NCBI GenBank assembly: GCA_016763475.1
Contig: JAESTV010000210.1
Span: forward strand, 1-44,216
Length of the DNA: 44,216 bases
Direction of reading: 5' to 3'
From: Roseicyclus sp.
GTDB taxonomy: Bacteria; Pseudomonadota; Alphaproteobacteria; Rhodobacterales; Rhodobacteraceae
Below, in pieces: positions 27,985 to 37,238 of the stretch. Positions within the stretch are counted from its first letter, which is position 1. Every line of letters begins with the position of its first letter. The translations under genes were made by a program, and so were the position numbers. The notes below the pieces were generated by a model. That model did no database searches and was not told where the DNA came from. It saw only the letters and a list, made by a program, of their open reading frames with translations.

Positions 27985-29319
27985 TCAGATATCCAGCGTG
28001 TTGTCCTTCTCCCACTGGGAGAAGTGAGAGGTGTAGGCGTTCCATTCCTGCATCTTCAACTTGAGGAAAGCTGCGCTGAATTCTTCGCCCATTGCGGCTT
28101 TAAGGGCCTTGTCCTTGTCATACTCCCGCAGGGCATCCAGCATGTTCAGTGGTAACTTCGGCGCACCGCGGACCTTGTGACCTTCGGCATACATATCAAT
28201 GTCGTGCCGTTTTCCCGGATCAGCCTTGCTGCGCAGGCCCGAGAGGCCGGTTGCAATGATGATTGCCTGCAGAAGGTACGGATTGACCGCGCCATCGGGA
28301 AGGCGCAACTCGAACCGGCCCGGGCCGGGCACACGCACCATGTGGGTGCGGTTGTTGCCAGTCCACGTCACGGTATTTGGTGCCCATGTGGCACCTGACA
28401 TGGTGCGTGGCGCGTTGATACGTTTGTAGCTGTTGACGGTTGGGTTGGTGATCGCCGCCAGGGCGGACGCGTGCTTCATGATGCCGCCAAGAAAGTGGCG
28501 GCCTTTGTCCGACAACCCAAGTTCTGCGGTTTGGCTGCTGTCATCGGGCTCCATCGCAAAGACGTTGACCTTCGACGCGGCCCCCGGCGCATCCCAGACC
28601 GAGATGTGGGCGTGACAGCCGTTGCCAGTCAGCCCCTCAACCGGTTTGGGCATGAATGTTGCGCGGAAGCCGTACTTCTCGGCCACACATTTGGCCATGA
28701 ATTTGAAGAAGCTGTGCTTGTCAGCGGTCTTGAGGGCGTCATCAAAGTCCCAATTCATTTCCCACTGGCCGTTTGCGTCCTCGTGATCGTTTTGGTACGG
28801 GTTCCAGCCTAATTCCAGCATATGATCGCTGATTTCACGGATCACATCGAGGCGGCGCATAAAGGCTTGCTGATCGTAACAGGGCTTTTCTGCGGTATCA
28901 AAGGCGTCCGAGATCGCGTCACCTTGTGGCGTCAGCAGGAAAAATTCAGCCTCCACTCCGGTTTTGACGTACAGGCCATCTTTCGCCGCCTCGGCAATCA
29001 GCTTGCGCAGCACGTTTCGGGGGGCTTGCTCAACCGGCTTGCCTTCCATCACGCAATCGGCGGGAACCCAGGCAATTTCCCGGTTCCACGGCAGGATAAT
29101 GACGGCGTCAGGGTCCGGCACAGCCAGCATATCGGGGTGGGCGGGGGTCAGATCCAGCCAAGTGGCGAAACCCGCAAAACCGGCACCGTCTTCCTGCATG
29201 CCGGCAATCGCACGTGCAGGCACCAATTTGGCCCGTTGCCCGCCAAACAGGTCAGTGAACGAAATCATGAAGTATTTGACGCCGTTTTCCTCGGCGAAGG
29301 CCGCCAGATCGATGGTCAT
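27985..29319 (-). CDS. gmaS: Gamma-glutamylmethylamide synthetase (glutamine synthetase family)
   Basis: 444 aa from MTIDLAAFAEENGVKYFMISFTDLFGGQRAKLVP; NPYQNDHEDANGQWEMNWDFDDALKTADKHSFFKFMAK; GNGCHAHISVWD; adjacent to mgsABC. Confidence 0.9.
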   Translation of the reverse strand: MTIDLAAFAEENGVKYFMISFTDLFGGQRAKLVPARAIAGMQEDGAGFAGFATWLDLTPAHPDMLAVPDPDAVIILPWNREIAWVPADCVMEGKPVEQAPRNVLRKLIAEAAKDGLYVKTGVEAEFFLLTPQGDAISDAFDTAEKPCYDQQAFMRRLDVIREISDHMLELGWNPYQNDHEDANGQWEMNWDFDDALKTADKHSFFKFMAKCVAEKYGFRATFMPKPVEGLTGNGCHAHISVWDAPGAASKVNVFAMEPDDSSQTAELGLSDKGRHFLGGIMKHASALAAITNPTVNSYKRINAPRTMSGATWAPNTVTWTGNNRTHMVRVPGPGRFELRLPDGAVNPYLLQAIIIATGLSGLRSKADPGKRHDIDMYAEGHKVRGAPKLPLNMLDALREYDKDKALKAAMGEEFSAAFLKLKMQEWNAYTSHFSQWEKDNTLDI

Positions 29320-29402
29320 TGTTGAGTTCCCTGTCGTATTCTTTTTGCCAGTCTTGAACCGGAATCGGGCAGGACCATTGCGGTCCCGCCCGATCGCCAT
29401 TG

Positions 29403-30809
29403 TTAATAGGAGGTGCCCGGCTTTCCGGGATACCAATTGGTGCCCGCAAGCGGGATTTTGGCCATCGCCGCCGCCTCCATCGTCAAGGCGCACAGATCCT
29501 CAGGCTCCAGATTGTGGAGATGGCTCTTGCCGCAGGCGCGCGCGATGGTCTGGGCCTCAAGGGTCATCACCTTGAGGTAATTGTTGAGCCTGCGCCCACC
29601 CTCAACCGGATCAAAACGCGCCATCAATTCCGGGTCTTGTGTGGTGATGCCCGCCGGGTCACGGCCCTCGTGCCAATCATCGTAGGCCCCAGCCGTGGTG
29701 CCAAGCTTCTGGTATTCATCTTCCCAGCGCGGATCATTGTCACCCAGCGCAATCAGGGCGCCGGTGCCGATCGCCACGGCATCTGCACCCAAAGCCATAC
29801 ATTTGGCCACATCCGCCCCGGTGCGGATCCCGCCCGACACGATCAGCTGCACCTCCCGGTGCATCCCCATATCCTGCAACGCGCGCACCGATTCACGGAT
29901 ACACGCGAGGATCGGCTGGCCGACGTGTTCAATGAACACATCCTGTGTCGCCGCCGTGCCACCCTCCATCCCGTCAAGCACCACAACATCGGCACCGGCT
30001 TTAACCGCCAGCGTTGTGTCAAAATAGGGCCGCGCCCCGCCAACCTTGATGTAGATCGGGACTTTCCAACTGGTGATTTCACGCAACTCGAGGATCTTGA
30101 TTTCAAGATCATCGGGACCAGTCCAATCGGGGTGACGACACGCAGAACGTTGGTCGATCCCTTTGGGAAGGTTGCGCATTTCGGCCACGCGGTCGCTGAT
30201 CTTTTGCCCCAAAAGCATACCGCCGCCGCCGGGTTTGGCCCCCTGCCCCACCACAACCTCAATTGCATCAGCCCGCCGCAGATCGTCCGGGTTCATGCCG
30301 TAACGTGACGGCAGATATTGATAGACCAGTTTATTGGAATGGCCGCGCTCTTCCTGGGTCATGCCGCCGTCGCCGGTGGTTGTGGAGGTGCCCGCAAGGG
30401 TAGCGCCACGACCAAGCGCCTCTTTGGCGGGGCCTGAGAGTGCGCCAAAGGACATGCCCGCAATGGTGATCGGGATATCCAGCTCAATCGGATTGCTGGC
30501 GTGGCGAGCGCCAAGGGTCACAGAGGTCTCACATTTTTCGCGGTAGCCCTCCAGCGGATAGCGGCTGATCGAGGCCCCCAGAAACAGCAAATCGTCGAAA
30601 CTGGGAACCTTCCGTTTCGCGCCGCCGCCGCGAATGTCGTATATCCCCGTCGCCGCTGCCCGCCGGATCTCGGCGTTGATTGACTGCGAGAAGGTGGCGG
30701 ATTGGACCGGTGTTGTCTGCGGAGGGCCGTCGGTATCGGTGTCTTTCACAATCTTGCCCTCAATATGCGTTGTCGATGTTGAAATTATAGAGCTTTCTGG
30801 CTGAGCCAT
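29403..30809 (-). CDS. mgsC: N-methylglutamate synthase subunit C (FMN-binding glutamate synthase-like)
   Basis: GltB-like FMN domain: MSFGALSGPAKEALGRGATLAGTSTTTGDGGMTQEERGHS, QGAKPGGGGMLLGQKIS, LIVSGGIRTGADVAKCMALGADAVAIGTGALIALG. Start approximate. Confidence 0.88.
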   Translation of the reverse strand: MAQPESSIISTSTTHIEGKIVKDTDTDGPPQTTPVQSATFSQSINAEIRRAAATGIYDIRGGGAKRKVPSFDDLLFLGASISRYPLEGYREKCETSVTLGARHASNPIELDIPITIAGMSFGALSGPAKEALGRGATLAGTSTTTGDGGMTQEERGHSNKLVYQYLPSRYGMNPDDLRRADAIEVVVGQGAKPGGGGMLLGQKISDRVAEMRNLPKGIDQRSACRHPDWTGPDDLEIKILELREITSWKVPIYIKVGGARPYFDTTLAVKAGADVVVLDGMEGGTAATQDVFIEHVGQPILACIRESVRALQDMGMHREVQLIVSGGIRTGADVAKCMALGADAVAIGTGALIALGDNDPRWEDEYQKLGTTAGAYDDWHEGRDPAGITTQDPELMARFDPVEGGRRLNNYLKVMTLEAQTIARACGKSHLHNLEPEDLCALTMEAAAMAKIPLAGTNWYPGKPGTSY

Positions 30810-31437
30810 ACCGGGTGAACTCCGCCGGCTTGGCGTCACATCCGCCACGTTCCAGCAGATCGGCCAGAATTGCCAGATGCTCGGGCCGCATCTCTTTTTC
30901 GATACAATCAGCCCCCAGAGATTTCACCGAACCGCGCACAAACAGCCGCGCCTCGTAGATGCTGTCCCCTAGGGCATCCCCGGCATTGCCGCAGACCACA
31001 AGGTTGCCCGACTGCGCCATAAACGCGCTCATGTGGCCCACGTTGCCATGCACCACAATGTCGATGCCCTTCATCGAGATACCACACCGTGACGAAGCGT
31101 TGCCTTTGATCACCAACGTCCCGCCGTTGCCCGTAGCCCCTGCATATTGGCTGGCGTCCCCGTCAACGATAACCGCGCCCGACATCATATTCTCGGCGAC
31201 ACCCGGCCCGGCAGAGCCGTGCACATTGATTGTCGCCTGTTTGTTCATGCCCGCGCAGTAATACCCGGTTGAACCCTTGATAGTCACCTCGATCGGGGCG
31301 TCCAAACCAACGGCAATCGCGTGGCTGCCACGGGGGTTGATGATTTCCCATTCGGTTTGATTGGTTGTCTCTGCCTGCCTATGCAGGGTAGAATTCAACT
31401 TCCGCAGGCCCTCGGCCTCAAGATCAAACGTCTGCAT
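30760..31437 (-). CDS. mgsB: N-methylglutamate synthase subunit B (GXGXG domain)
   Basis: MQTFDLEAEGLRKLN...; TIKGSTGYYCAGMNKQATINVHGSAGPGVAENMMSGAVIVDGDASQYAGATGNGGTLVIKGNASSRCG. Confidence 0.9.
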   Translation of the reverse strand: MQTFDLEAEGLRKLNSTLHRQAETTNQTEWEIINPRGSHAIAVGLDAPIEVTIKGSTGYYCAGMNKQATINVHGSAGPGVAENMMSGAVIVDGDASQYAGATGNGGTLVIKGNASSRCGISMKGIDIVVHGNVGHMSAFMAQSGNLVVCGNAGDALGDSIYEARLFVRGSVKSLGADCIEKEMRPEHLAILADLLERGGCDAKPAEFTRYGSARKLYNFNIDNAY

Positions 31438-31438
31438 A

Positions 31439-32335
31439 TCAGTGGTTCCAGAAATAGACGGTTGCAGGCTCAGGCTCCCATACCCGGGCGGTGTCGATGC
31501 CCGGCAGGTTGACCAACGCACGATACTCGCTGCCGAACGCCACATATTGATCGGTTTCGGCCATCACGGCGGGTTTGCACGCAATCGGGTCACGCAAGAC
31601 CCCAAAGCCATCTTTTGTGCCGACCACAAAGGTAAAGAACCCATCCAGATCATCCAGCGAGCTTTTCAACGCTTCCCCTAATGTGGACCCGTTTTGCATC
31701 TTCCAGGTCAGGTAGGCCGCCGCGACCTCGGTGTCGTTCTCGGTCTCGATATGGACACCCTCGCGCCGAAGCTTCCGGCGCAGCGAGTTGTGGTTGGAGA
31801 GCGAGCCGTTGTGCACCAGGCACTGATCCGGGCCGGTGTTAAACGGGTGCGCACCCATGGTTGTGACGGCGGATTCTGTCGCCATGCGCGTATGGCCGAT
31901 CCCATGGCTGCCGCTCATCTTTGCAACCGCGAAGCGGTCCGCCACATCCTTTGGCAGCCCCACCTCCTTGTAGATCTCTAACGTGTCACCGGTACTCATG
32001 ACCCGAATCGAGTTGTCCAACTCGCGCAATGCGGCACGCGCCTCAGCCACCTTGTTCGTTGCAAGCGCCACAACTGCGTGGGTGTCCTTGGGTGTCAGGG
32101 TCACCGGGGTATCAATGGCGGCACTTAGCCGTTTGGCCAGCCCATCGAAGGCAACATCCGGGTTATCCGATTGGATCGTCATTTTCGCGTTGGCCGCGGA
32201 GCCATCACCGTAAATCGCAATTCCCGCACTATCGGGGCCACGATCCGTCATGGTGATGAGCATGTCCGTCAGCATTGCGCCCAACTGCGGTTCAAGCGAC
32301 TTGTCTTTCAGAAATAGACCTACAATTCCACACAT
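31439..32335 (-). CDS. mgsA: N-methylglutamate synthase subunit A (class II glutamine amidotransferase)
   Basis: MCGIVGLFLKDKSLEPQLGAMLTDMLITMTDRGPDSAGIA; GHTRMATESAVTTMGAHPFNTGPDQCLVHNGSLSNHNSLRRKL. Confidence 0.92.
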   Translation of the reverse strand: MCGIVGLFLKDKSLEPQLGAMLTDMLITMTDRGPDSAGIAIYGDGSAANAKMTIQSDNPDVAFDGLAKRLSAAIDTPVTLTPKDTHAVVALATNKVAEARAALRELDNSIRVMSTGDTLEIYKEVGLPKDVADRFAVAKMSGSHGIGHTRMATESAVTTMGAHPFNTGPDQCLVHNGSLSNHNSLRRKLRREGVHIETENDTEVAAAYLTWKMQNGSTLGEALKSSLDDLDGFFTFVVGTKDGFGVLRDPIACKPAVMAETDQYVAFGSEYRALVNLPGIDTARVWEPEPATVYFWNH

Positions 32336-32496
32336 GCTGATTGGCCTCCGACTTGTGCGCCTTGATTAGACTCGGACGTTAGCACCGTTGTCCAAGTCTC
32401 TCAACTGTGGAGAAATAAATTTTCATGTCAGGCAAGACAGGGAGAGCGGACATCACTGCCCGCTCTCCTGATCGAATTCGTCAATTGTGGTCCAGA

Positions 32497-32715
32497 TCAG
32501 TAACGTTCGATGCTTTCCCGAACCTTTTCGTGATCCACAGCCTTTTGGCGTGCCTCCTCCATCTGCTGACCTTCCTGCACAAACTGTATCCGGTGCCAGG
32601 CCAGCCAGAAGATCACCGCCGCGATGGTCATTACAACCTCCCATCCCTGGAACGGATAGATTGCCCCGACGTCGGCTAGGTCAACAGCCCAGCTTTCATA
32701 ACCAATAGTAGACAT
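32497..32715 (-). CDS. Small single-TM membrane protein of unknown function
   Basis: 72 aa MSTIGYESWAVDLADVGAIYPFQGWEVVMTIAAVIFWLAWHRIQFVQEGQQMEEARQKAVDHEKVRESIERY; follows amt by 12 bp; AGGGAGCAAGTGAC upstream. Confidence 0.75.
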   Translation of the reverse strand: MSTIGYESWAVDLADVGAIYPFQGWEVVMTIAAVIFWLAWHRIQFVQEGQQMEEARQKAVDHEKVRESIERY

Positions 32716-32727
32716 GTCACTTGCTCC

Positions 32728-34101
32728 CTATTCTGCTGGTATGACTTTGGCGGCCAGGTGGGCCTTTTCAGCTTCGATAATTGCCGCTTTTTCATCTTCG
32801 TAAGCGTGGTTCTCATCGTAATCGAGACCTTGCATTTCCACTTCCTCGGGAATGCGCAAGACCCCTGCAGCAGACTGCATCTTGGCGACGCACCAGCCAG
32901 GCAAGAAACCAAGGACGAAGAACATGATCACCGCGCCAATCGCCTGCCCCCAGGGGGTAATCACCGCGTACCCCTCAAAGGGCGAAGATGGCGACCCCCA
33001 CAAAATGAACCCCGCCATGATCAGACCGACAACACCGGCATAACCGTGAACCGCAACTGCGCCCACCGCATCGTCCAGCTTGAACTTCTTCTCAACCCAG
33101 TGGTGCAGTTTGTAGACAATCACGACGCCAGCCGCGCCAACCAACATGGCTTGGATCGGGTGGTACAGATCATTGCCGGCCGAAGCCGTGATGATCCCTG
33201 CCAGACCGCCGGAGAAGGTCCAGAACGGATCCCCTTTGGAGACCACGTAAGCCGCCATCAAGCCGCCAGACAGCGACATCAGGAAGTTGAAGGTGATCGC
33301 CGATAAGGTTGTCGGTGCCAGATAGATGTTGGTTGCGGTCCACGTGGTCCCGACGATTTCGCCACCGATCACCTCAGGTGAGATGATAGGCACGTTACAT
33401 GCGGCGTAGAAGCCCCAGAATCCGGTGTAGATAAGGAAAATCCCGATACACAGCATCCACGGGTTATGGGGTGGAATATTGCGCGGGGTGCCATCGGCGG
33501 CAAATTTGCCGATCCGCGGACCCAGAACCATAAGCACACCAAGCACGTACCCCCCCGCAATCGCGTGGATCACACCCGAAGCATAGGCATCGTGATACCC
33601 CAGATATTGCACCATCCAGCCAGCATAGTGCCAGCCCCATGCCGCATCGATGATCCAGAACACCGACCCGATAAGAACCGCATGAACCCAAAGCGCCGAA
33701 GAGCGGATGCGCTCGATGACAGACCCGGACACAATGGATGCCGCTGTCCATGAGAACAGCAGGAACGCGGCCCAGAACACACCGGTGATCCGGTCATCTA
33801 AGTTCGTTGCCATGTTCTCGGACCACGGAAGGTTCGCCGCGCCCGCCTCAAGATCAAGGCCGCCGAAGAGGGGAAACTGGGGGAAAGCCCAGTAAATCCA
33901 CCATCCGAACAGGAAGAAGGACACGGTCACCAATGGGATGATCATCACGTTCTTCATTAAGGTATGCATGTGATTCCGTCGCCGGCTTGCACCGACCTCG
34001 TACATGCAGAACCCCACATGAATCAGAAACATGATTACGATCGTTACCCAGTAATAAAACTCGGTAAAAACCGTTGTTAACGCATTTAAATTGCCGTCCA
34101 C
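32728..34101 (-). CDS. amt: Ammonium transporter
   Basis: Probable GTG start preceded by AGAGGGAG; multi-TM Amt: FWIIDAAWGWHYAGWMVQYLGYHDAYASGVIHAIAGGYVLGVLMVLGPRIGKF, AVHGYAGVVGLI. Confidence 0.9.
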   Translation of the reverse strand: MDGNLNALTTVFTEFYYWVTIVIMFLIHVGFCMYEVGASRRRNHMHTLMKNVMIIPLVTVSFFLFGWWIYWAFPQFPLFGGLDLEAGAANLPWSENMATNLDDRITGVFWAAFLLFSWTAASIVSGSVIERIRSSALWVHAVLIGSVFWIIDAAWGWHYAGWMVQYLGYHDAYASGVIHAIAGGYVLGVLMVLGPRIGKFAADGTPRNIPPHNPWMLCIGIFLIYTGFWGFYAACNVPIISPEVIGGEIVGTTWTATNIYLAPTTLSAITFNFLMSLSGGLMAAYVVSKGDPFWTFSGGLAGIITASAGNDLYHPIQAMLVGAAGVVIVYKLHHWVEKKFKLDDAVGAVAVHGYAGVVGLIMAGFILWGSPSSPFEGYAVITPWGQAIGAVIMFFVLGFLPGWCVAKMQSAAGVLRIPEEVEMQGLDYDENHAYEDEKAAIIEAEKAHLAAKVIPAE

Positions 34102-34376
34102 CGTATCACTCCCTCTAGAGTTGGCACTTTCCTTTAAGTTAATTTTTTTTACCATGAGTGCGTGCCGAATCATCATCTGTCAATGTTTCTGCGGGAAACG
34201 TCGGTCCCGGAACGGCACCCGGTAGCGCCGCAAGTGGCGTGGAAACACGGTGATCACGGCAGCGCCAGAATGACGAAACTTGCCTCGTAGGAAAACTTTC
34301 TGCACGTGAGTATTGATTTTGGCCGTGCCTTAGGTCTGAATGAGCGCAGAGAAGAAATTGATCACAGGGGGCCTCG

Positions 34377-35522
34377 ATGGCTATCTTATGGAGAACATCC
34401 GTCTTGGGGCACCGCCACGCCGAGATCGGCGCCGAACTTGAAGATTGGAACGGGATGGGCACGGCGTGGTATTACGACCACACACCCGAACGGGCGCAGG
34501 CAGATTACGAGACGGTCCGCACCAAAGCGGGCCTCATGGATGTCTCGGGCCTCAAGAAGGTCCATATCGTCGGTCCGGATGCCGCACACGTGATTGACCG
34601 CGTCACCACACGTAATGTCGAAAAGATCATGCCGGGCCGCTCCACTTATGCCTCAATCCTGAACGACGATGGCAAGTTCATTGATGATTGCATCATCTAT
34701 CGTCTGTCGGTGAACACGTGGCTGGTTGTCCACGGCACCGGCTCGGGCATGGAGCAGCTATCCGCCGTTGCTGCCTCGAAGAATTGCACACTGATCTTTG
34801 ACGACGACATGCATAACATTTCCTTGCAAGGCCCGGTGGCCGTTGATTTCCTGGCTGACCGGGTGCCGGGCATTCGCGATCTGGCCTATTTCGGGATCAT
34901 GCAAACCAAGCTGTTTGGCTGTCCCGTCATGATTTCGCGCACTGGGTATACCGGTGAGCGTGGGTATGAGATTTTCTGCCAGTCCAAACATGCGGTGCAA
35001 TTGTGGGATCAGATCTTGGCGGAAGGGGCCTCGGTGGGGATCCGCCCGGTGCAGTTCTCCACCCTCGATCTGTTGCGCACCGAAAGCTATCTGCTGTTTT
35101 ACCCCGGCGACAATTCCGAGACCTACCCGTTCGACGATGAGCCCTGCGGCGATACCCTGTGGGAGTTGGGGCTGGAATTCACCGTTTCGCCCGGCAAGAC
35201 CAACTTTATCGGAGCCGAAAACCACTATTCGGCGAAGGGCAAGGAGCGTTTCAAGATCTACGGGGTGATGCTTGAAGGAACTGTGGCCGCTGATGAGGGC
35301 GCAGACCTGTTGCAGGACGGCAAGAAAGTTGGCGTTGTCACCTTCGGCATGTACTCCAGACTGAATCGCCACTCAGTGGGCATCGCGCGGATGCCGGTGG
35401 CTTGCGCAGTTCCCGGAACCCCTCTGACAGTGCGAAACGGCGACGGAGCCGAAATAGCCTGTACCGCCCAGGAGATGCCGTTTTACGATCAGGACAAATC
35501 GATCCGCACCGCCAAAGGCTGA
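34377..35522 (+). CDS. dmmD: GcvT-family aminomethyltransferase, DmmD-like
   Basis: 381 aa; HAEIGAELEDWNGMGTAWYYDHTPERAQADYETVRTKAGLMDVSGLKKVHIVGPDA; ISRTGYTGERGYEIFCQ; first gene of a dmm-type operon. Confidence 0.82.
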   Translation: MAILWRTSVLGHRHAEIGAELEDWNGMGTAWYYDHTPERAQADYETVRTKAGLMDVSGLKKVHIVGPDAAHVIDRVTTRNVEKIMPGRSTYASILNDDGKFIDDCIIYRLSVNTWLVVHGTGSGMEQLSAVAASKNCTLIFDDDMHNISLQGPVAVDFLADRVPGIRDLAYFGIMQTKLFGCPVMISRTGYTGERGYEIFCQSKHAVQLWDQILAEGASVGIRPVQFSTLDLLRTESYLLFYPGDNSETYPFDDEPCGDTLWELGLEFTVSPGKTNFIGAENHYSAKGKERFKIYGVMLEGTVAADEGADLLQDGKKVGVVTFGMYSRLNRHSVGIARMPVACAVPGTPLTVRNGDGAEIACTAQEMPFYDQDKSIRTAKG

Positions 35523-35585
35523 CCCAATCATCGGGTGCCCGTTTGCGGGCACCCATTCTTCGAAAACCAGAGAGCACGCGACCCA

Positions 35586-36188
35586 ATGTCGAAATTTCAA
35601 TTTCCCGACAGCATCCTGAGCCGCCCCGTTTACGGAACGCTTGCGCCACGTCAGGGCAAATCGCACCTGATGATTGCTGACGCCGAGGGCGCTGAAGCGA
35701 TCCTTGATCTGGCAGCACGTGACGCGGGCCTGATGTCCAACTCACATATTATCTACATCCCCAAGGGCACGGATTTTGCACCGAAGCTGGGGGCTCTGTC
35801 AGTTGCGCAGCTTTACGTGGGGCCATCCTACGAGGCCTCGCTCCCCCGCCTGCGCCATGTGCTGGCCAACGCCCATCAGGGGCTTCAGGTCTATCTGGCC
35901 GGCACGGAGGGCCTGATCGGCCAAGCCCAGAACGAGGCCATGCGGGCTGGCATATCACCTACCTCGATCCAGACCGAACATCGCGGATCGGTGGCACGTC
36001 GGATGCAATGTGTGCATTGCAAAGGCATCACCGAAGACGTAATGCACGACCCGTTCCAATGCGCTCATTGTGGATTACATCTGTTTGTGCGTGACCATTA
36101 CTCCCGTCGCCAGGCGGCTTATCAGGGCGTTTGTGTTGACGCGGAAGATCCGGGCAGTGCCCCCGACCCTGTGGAATTGTATTCATGA
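35586..36188 (+). CDS. dmmA: Dimethylamine monooxygenase subunit DmmA-like (C-terminal zinc ribbon)
   Basis: MSKFQFPDSILSRPVYGTLAPRQGKSHLMIADAEGAEAILDLAA...RRMQCVHCKGITEDVMHDPFQCAHCGLHLFVRDHYSRRQAAYQGVC. Confidence 0.82.
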   Translation: MSKFQFPDSILSRPVYGTLAPRQGKSHLMIADAEGAEAILDLAARDAGLMSNSHIIYIPKGTDFAPKLGALSVAQLYVGPSYEASLPRLRHVLANAHQGLQVYLAGTEGLIGQAQNEAMRAGISPTSIQTEHRGSVARRMQCVHCKGITEDVMHDPFQCAHCGLHLFVRDHYSRRQAAYQGVCVDAEDPGSAPDPVELYS

Positions 36189-37168
36189 ACACCCCCCCCC
36201 AAAAATCCAGGCCCGGCGCCGAGCAGATCCCCGTTGTTGTAAGCGCGATTGTACCGCTGAATGATCTGGTCACCCGGTTTGAATTTTGCCGCCCCGACGG
36301 CCAGGAGTTTCCACCGTTCTCGGGTGGTGCTCATACTGTGGTCGAAATGCGGGACCATGACCGCACCCGCCTTAATCCCTATTCGTTGACCAGTGACCCG
36401 TCCGATTCCTCGATCTACGCAATCTCGGTCCGGCGCGACGAACAAGGGCGGGGTGGATCGCTATTCATGCACCGCTCTGTCTCGGTGGGTGACGCGATGA
36501 ACATCACTTATCCGGTGAACCTGTTCTCACTTGACCTGCGGGCAAAAAAGCACCTGTTTCTGGCAGGCGGCATCGGCATCACGCCGTTCATGTCGATGAT
36601 CGCGCAGTTGGAACGGATGACTGGCAACTGGGAGCTGCACTATTCGGTGCGGAATGAGGCGTTGGGGACTTATGTGGACCAACTGCGCTACAAATATCCC
36701 AACAAGGTCCATGTGTATTACTCTGATCAGAACCAAAGGATCGGGCTGGAACAGCTGCTGGACGGCCAATCACTTGGCACCCATGTCTATGTCTGCGGAC
36801 CGACGGGTATGATTGATCAGGTCCATGGCGCAGCAGCCGCTGCCGGGTGGCCCGAGGAACATACCCATTCCGAAGAATTCCTCGCGCCTCAGCCCGGAAA
36901 ACCCTTTGAGGTGCGCCTGTGCAAATCCGAACTGACAATCCAGGTCGGCGAAAACGAAAGCCTTCTGGAGGCGATTGAGCGGTCCGGGGTAGACGCCCCG
37001 TATCTGTGCCGTGGCGGTGCCTGTGGTCAGTGTGAGACCGACGTGATCCGTGCCGATGGTGAATTTGTCCACCGCGATCACTGGCTGGACGATGAACAAC
37101 ACTCAAGTGGCCAGAAGATCATGCCCTGCGTCAGCCGATTCCTTGGCACGTTAGAGCTGGATCGTTAG
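36185..37168 (+). CDS. dmmB: Flavodoxin/ferredoxin reductase with 2Fe-2S domain (PDR/VanB type), dimethylamine monooxygenase reductase subunit
   Basis: HLFLAGGIGITPFMSMIAQLERM; PYLCRGGACGQCETDVIRADGEFVHRDHWLDDEQH (2Fe-2S). ATGA overlap with dmmA. Confidence 0.85.
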   Translation: MNTPPQKSRPGAEQIPVVVSAIVPLNDLVTRFEFCRPDGQEFPPFSGGAHTVVEMRDHDRTRLNPYSLTSDPSDSSIYAISVRRDEQGRGGSLFMHRSVSVGDAMNITYPVNLFSLDLRAKKHLFLAGGIGITPFMSMIAQLERMTGNWELHYSVRNEALGTYVDQLRYKYPNKVHVYYSDQNQRIGLEQLLDGQSLGTHVYVCGPTGMIDQVHGAAAAAGWPEEHTHSEEFLAPQPGKPFEVRLCKSELTIQVGENESLLEAIERSGVDAPYLCRGGACGQCETDVIRADGEFVHRDHWLDDEQHSSGQKIMPCVSRFLGTLELDR

Positions 37169-37238
37169 GGCACGGCGCGCGTAATCCCGAATTTGGCTGC
37201 CGGTTTTCCAACCAGACAAGGCAGCAGGAGAGACTAAG

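Noticed and set aside
27905-27985. GC-rich imperfect inverted repeat (gggtgggggaggcgcc / ggcgccccaccgccccc) as a bidirectional terminator between the secreted-protein gene and gmaS
   Set aside because: Stem is imperfect (bulge) and there is no clear U-tract; plausible but not well supported.
34118-34142. Possible sigma-54 promoter (TTGGCACTTTCCTTTAAG) between amt and dmmD
   Set aside because: The -24-like TGGCAC is present but the -12 element lacks the GC dinucleotide; insufficient support.
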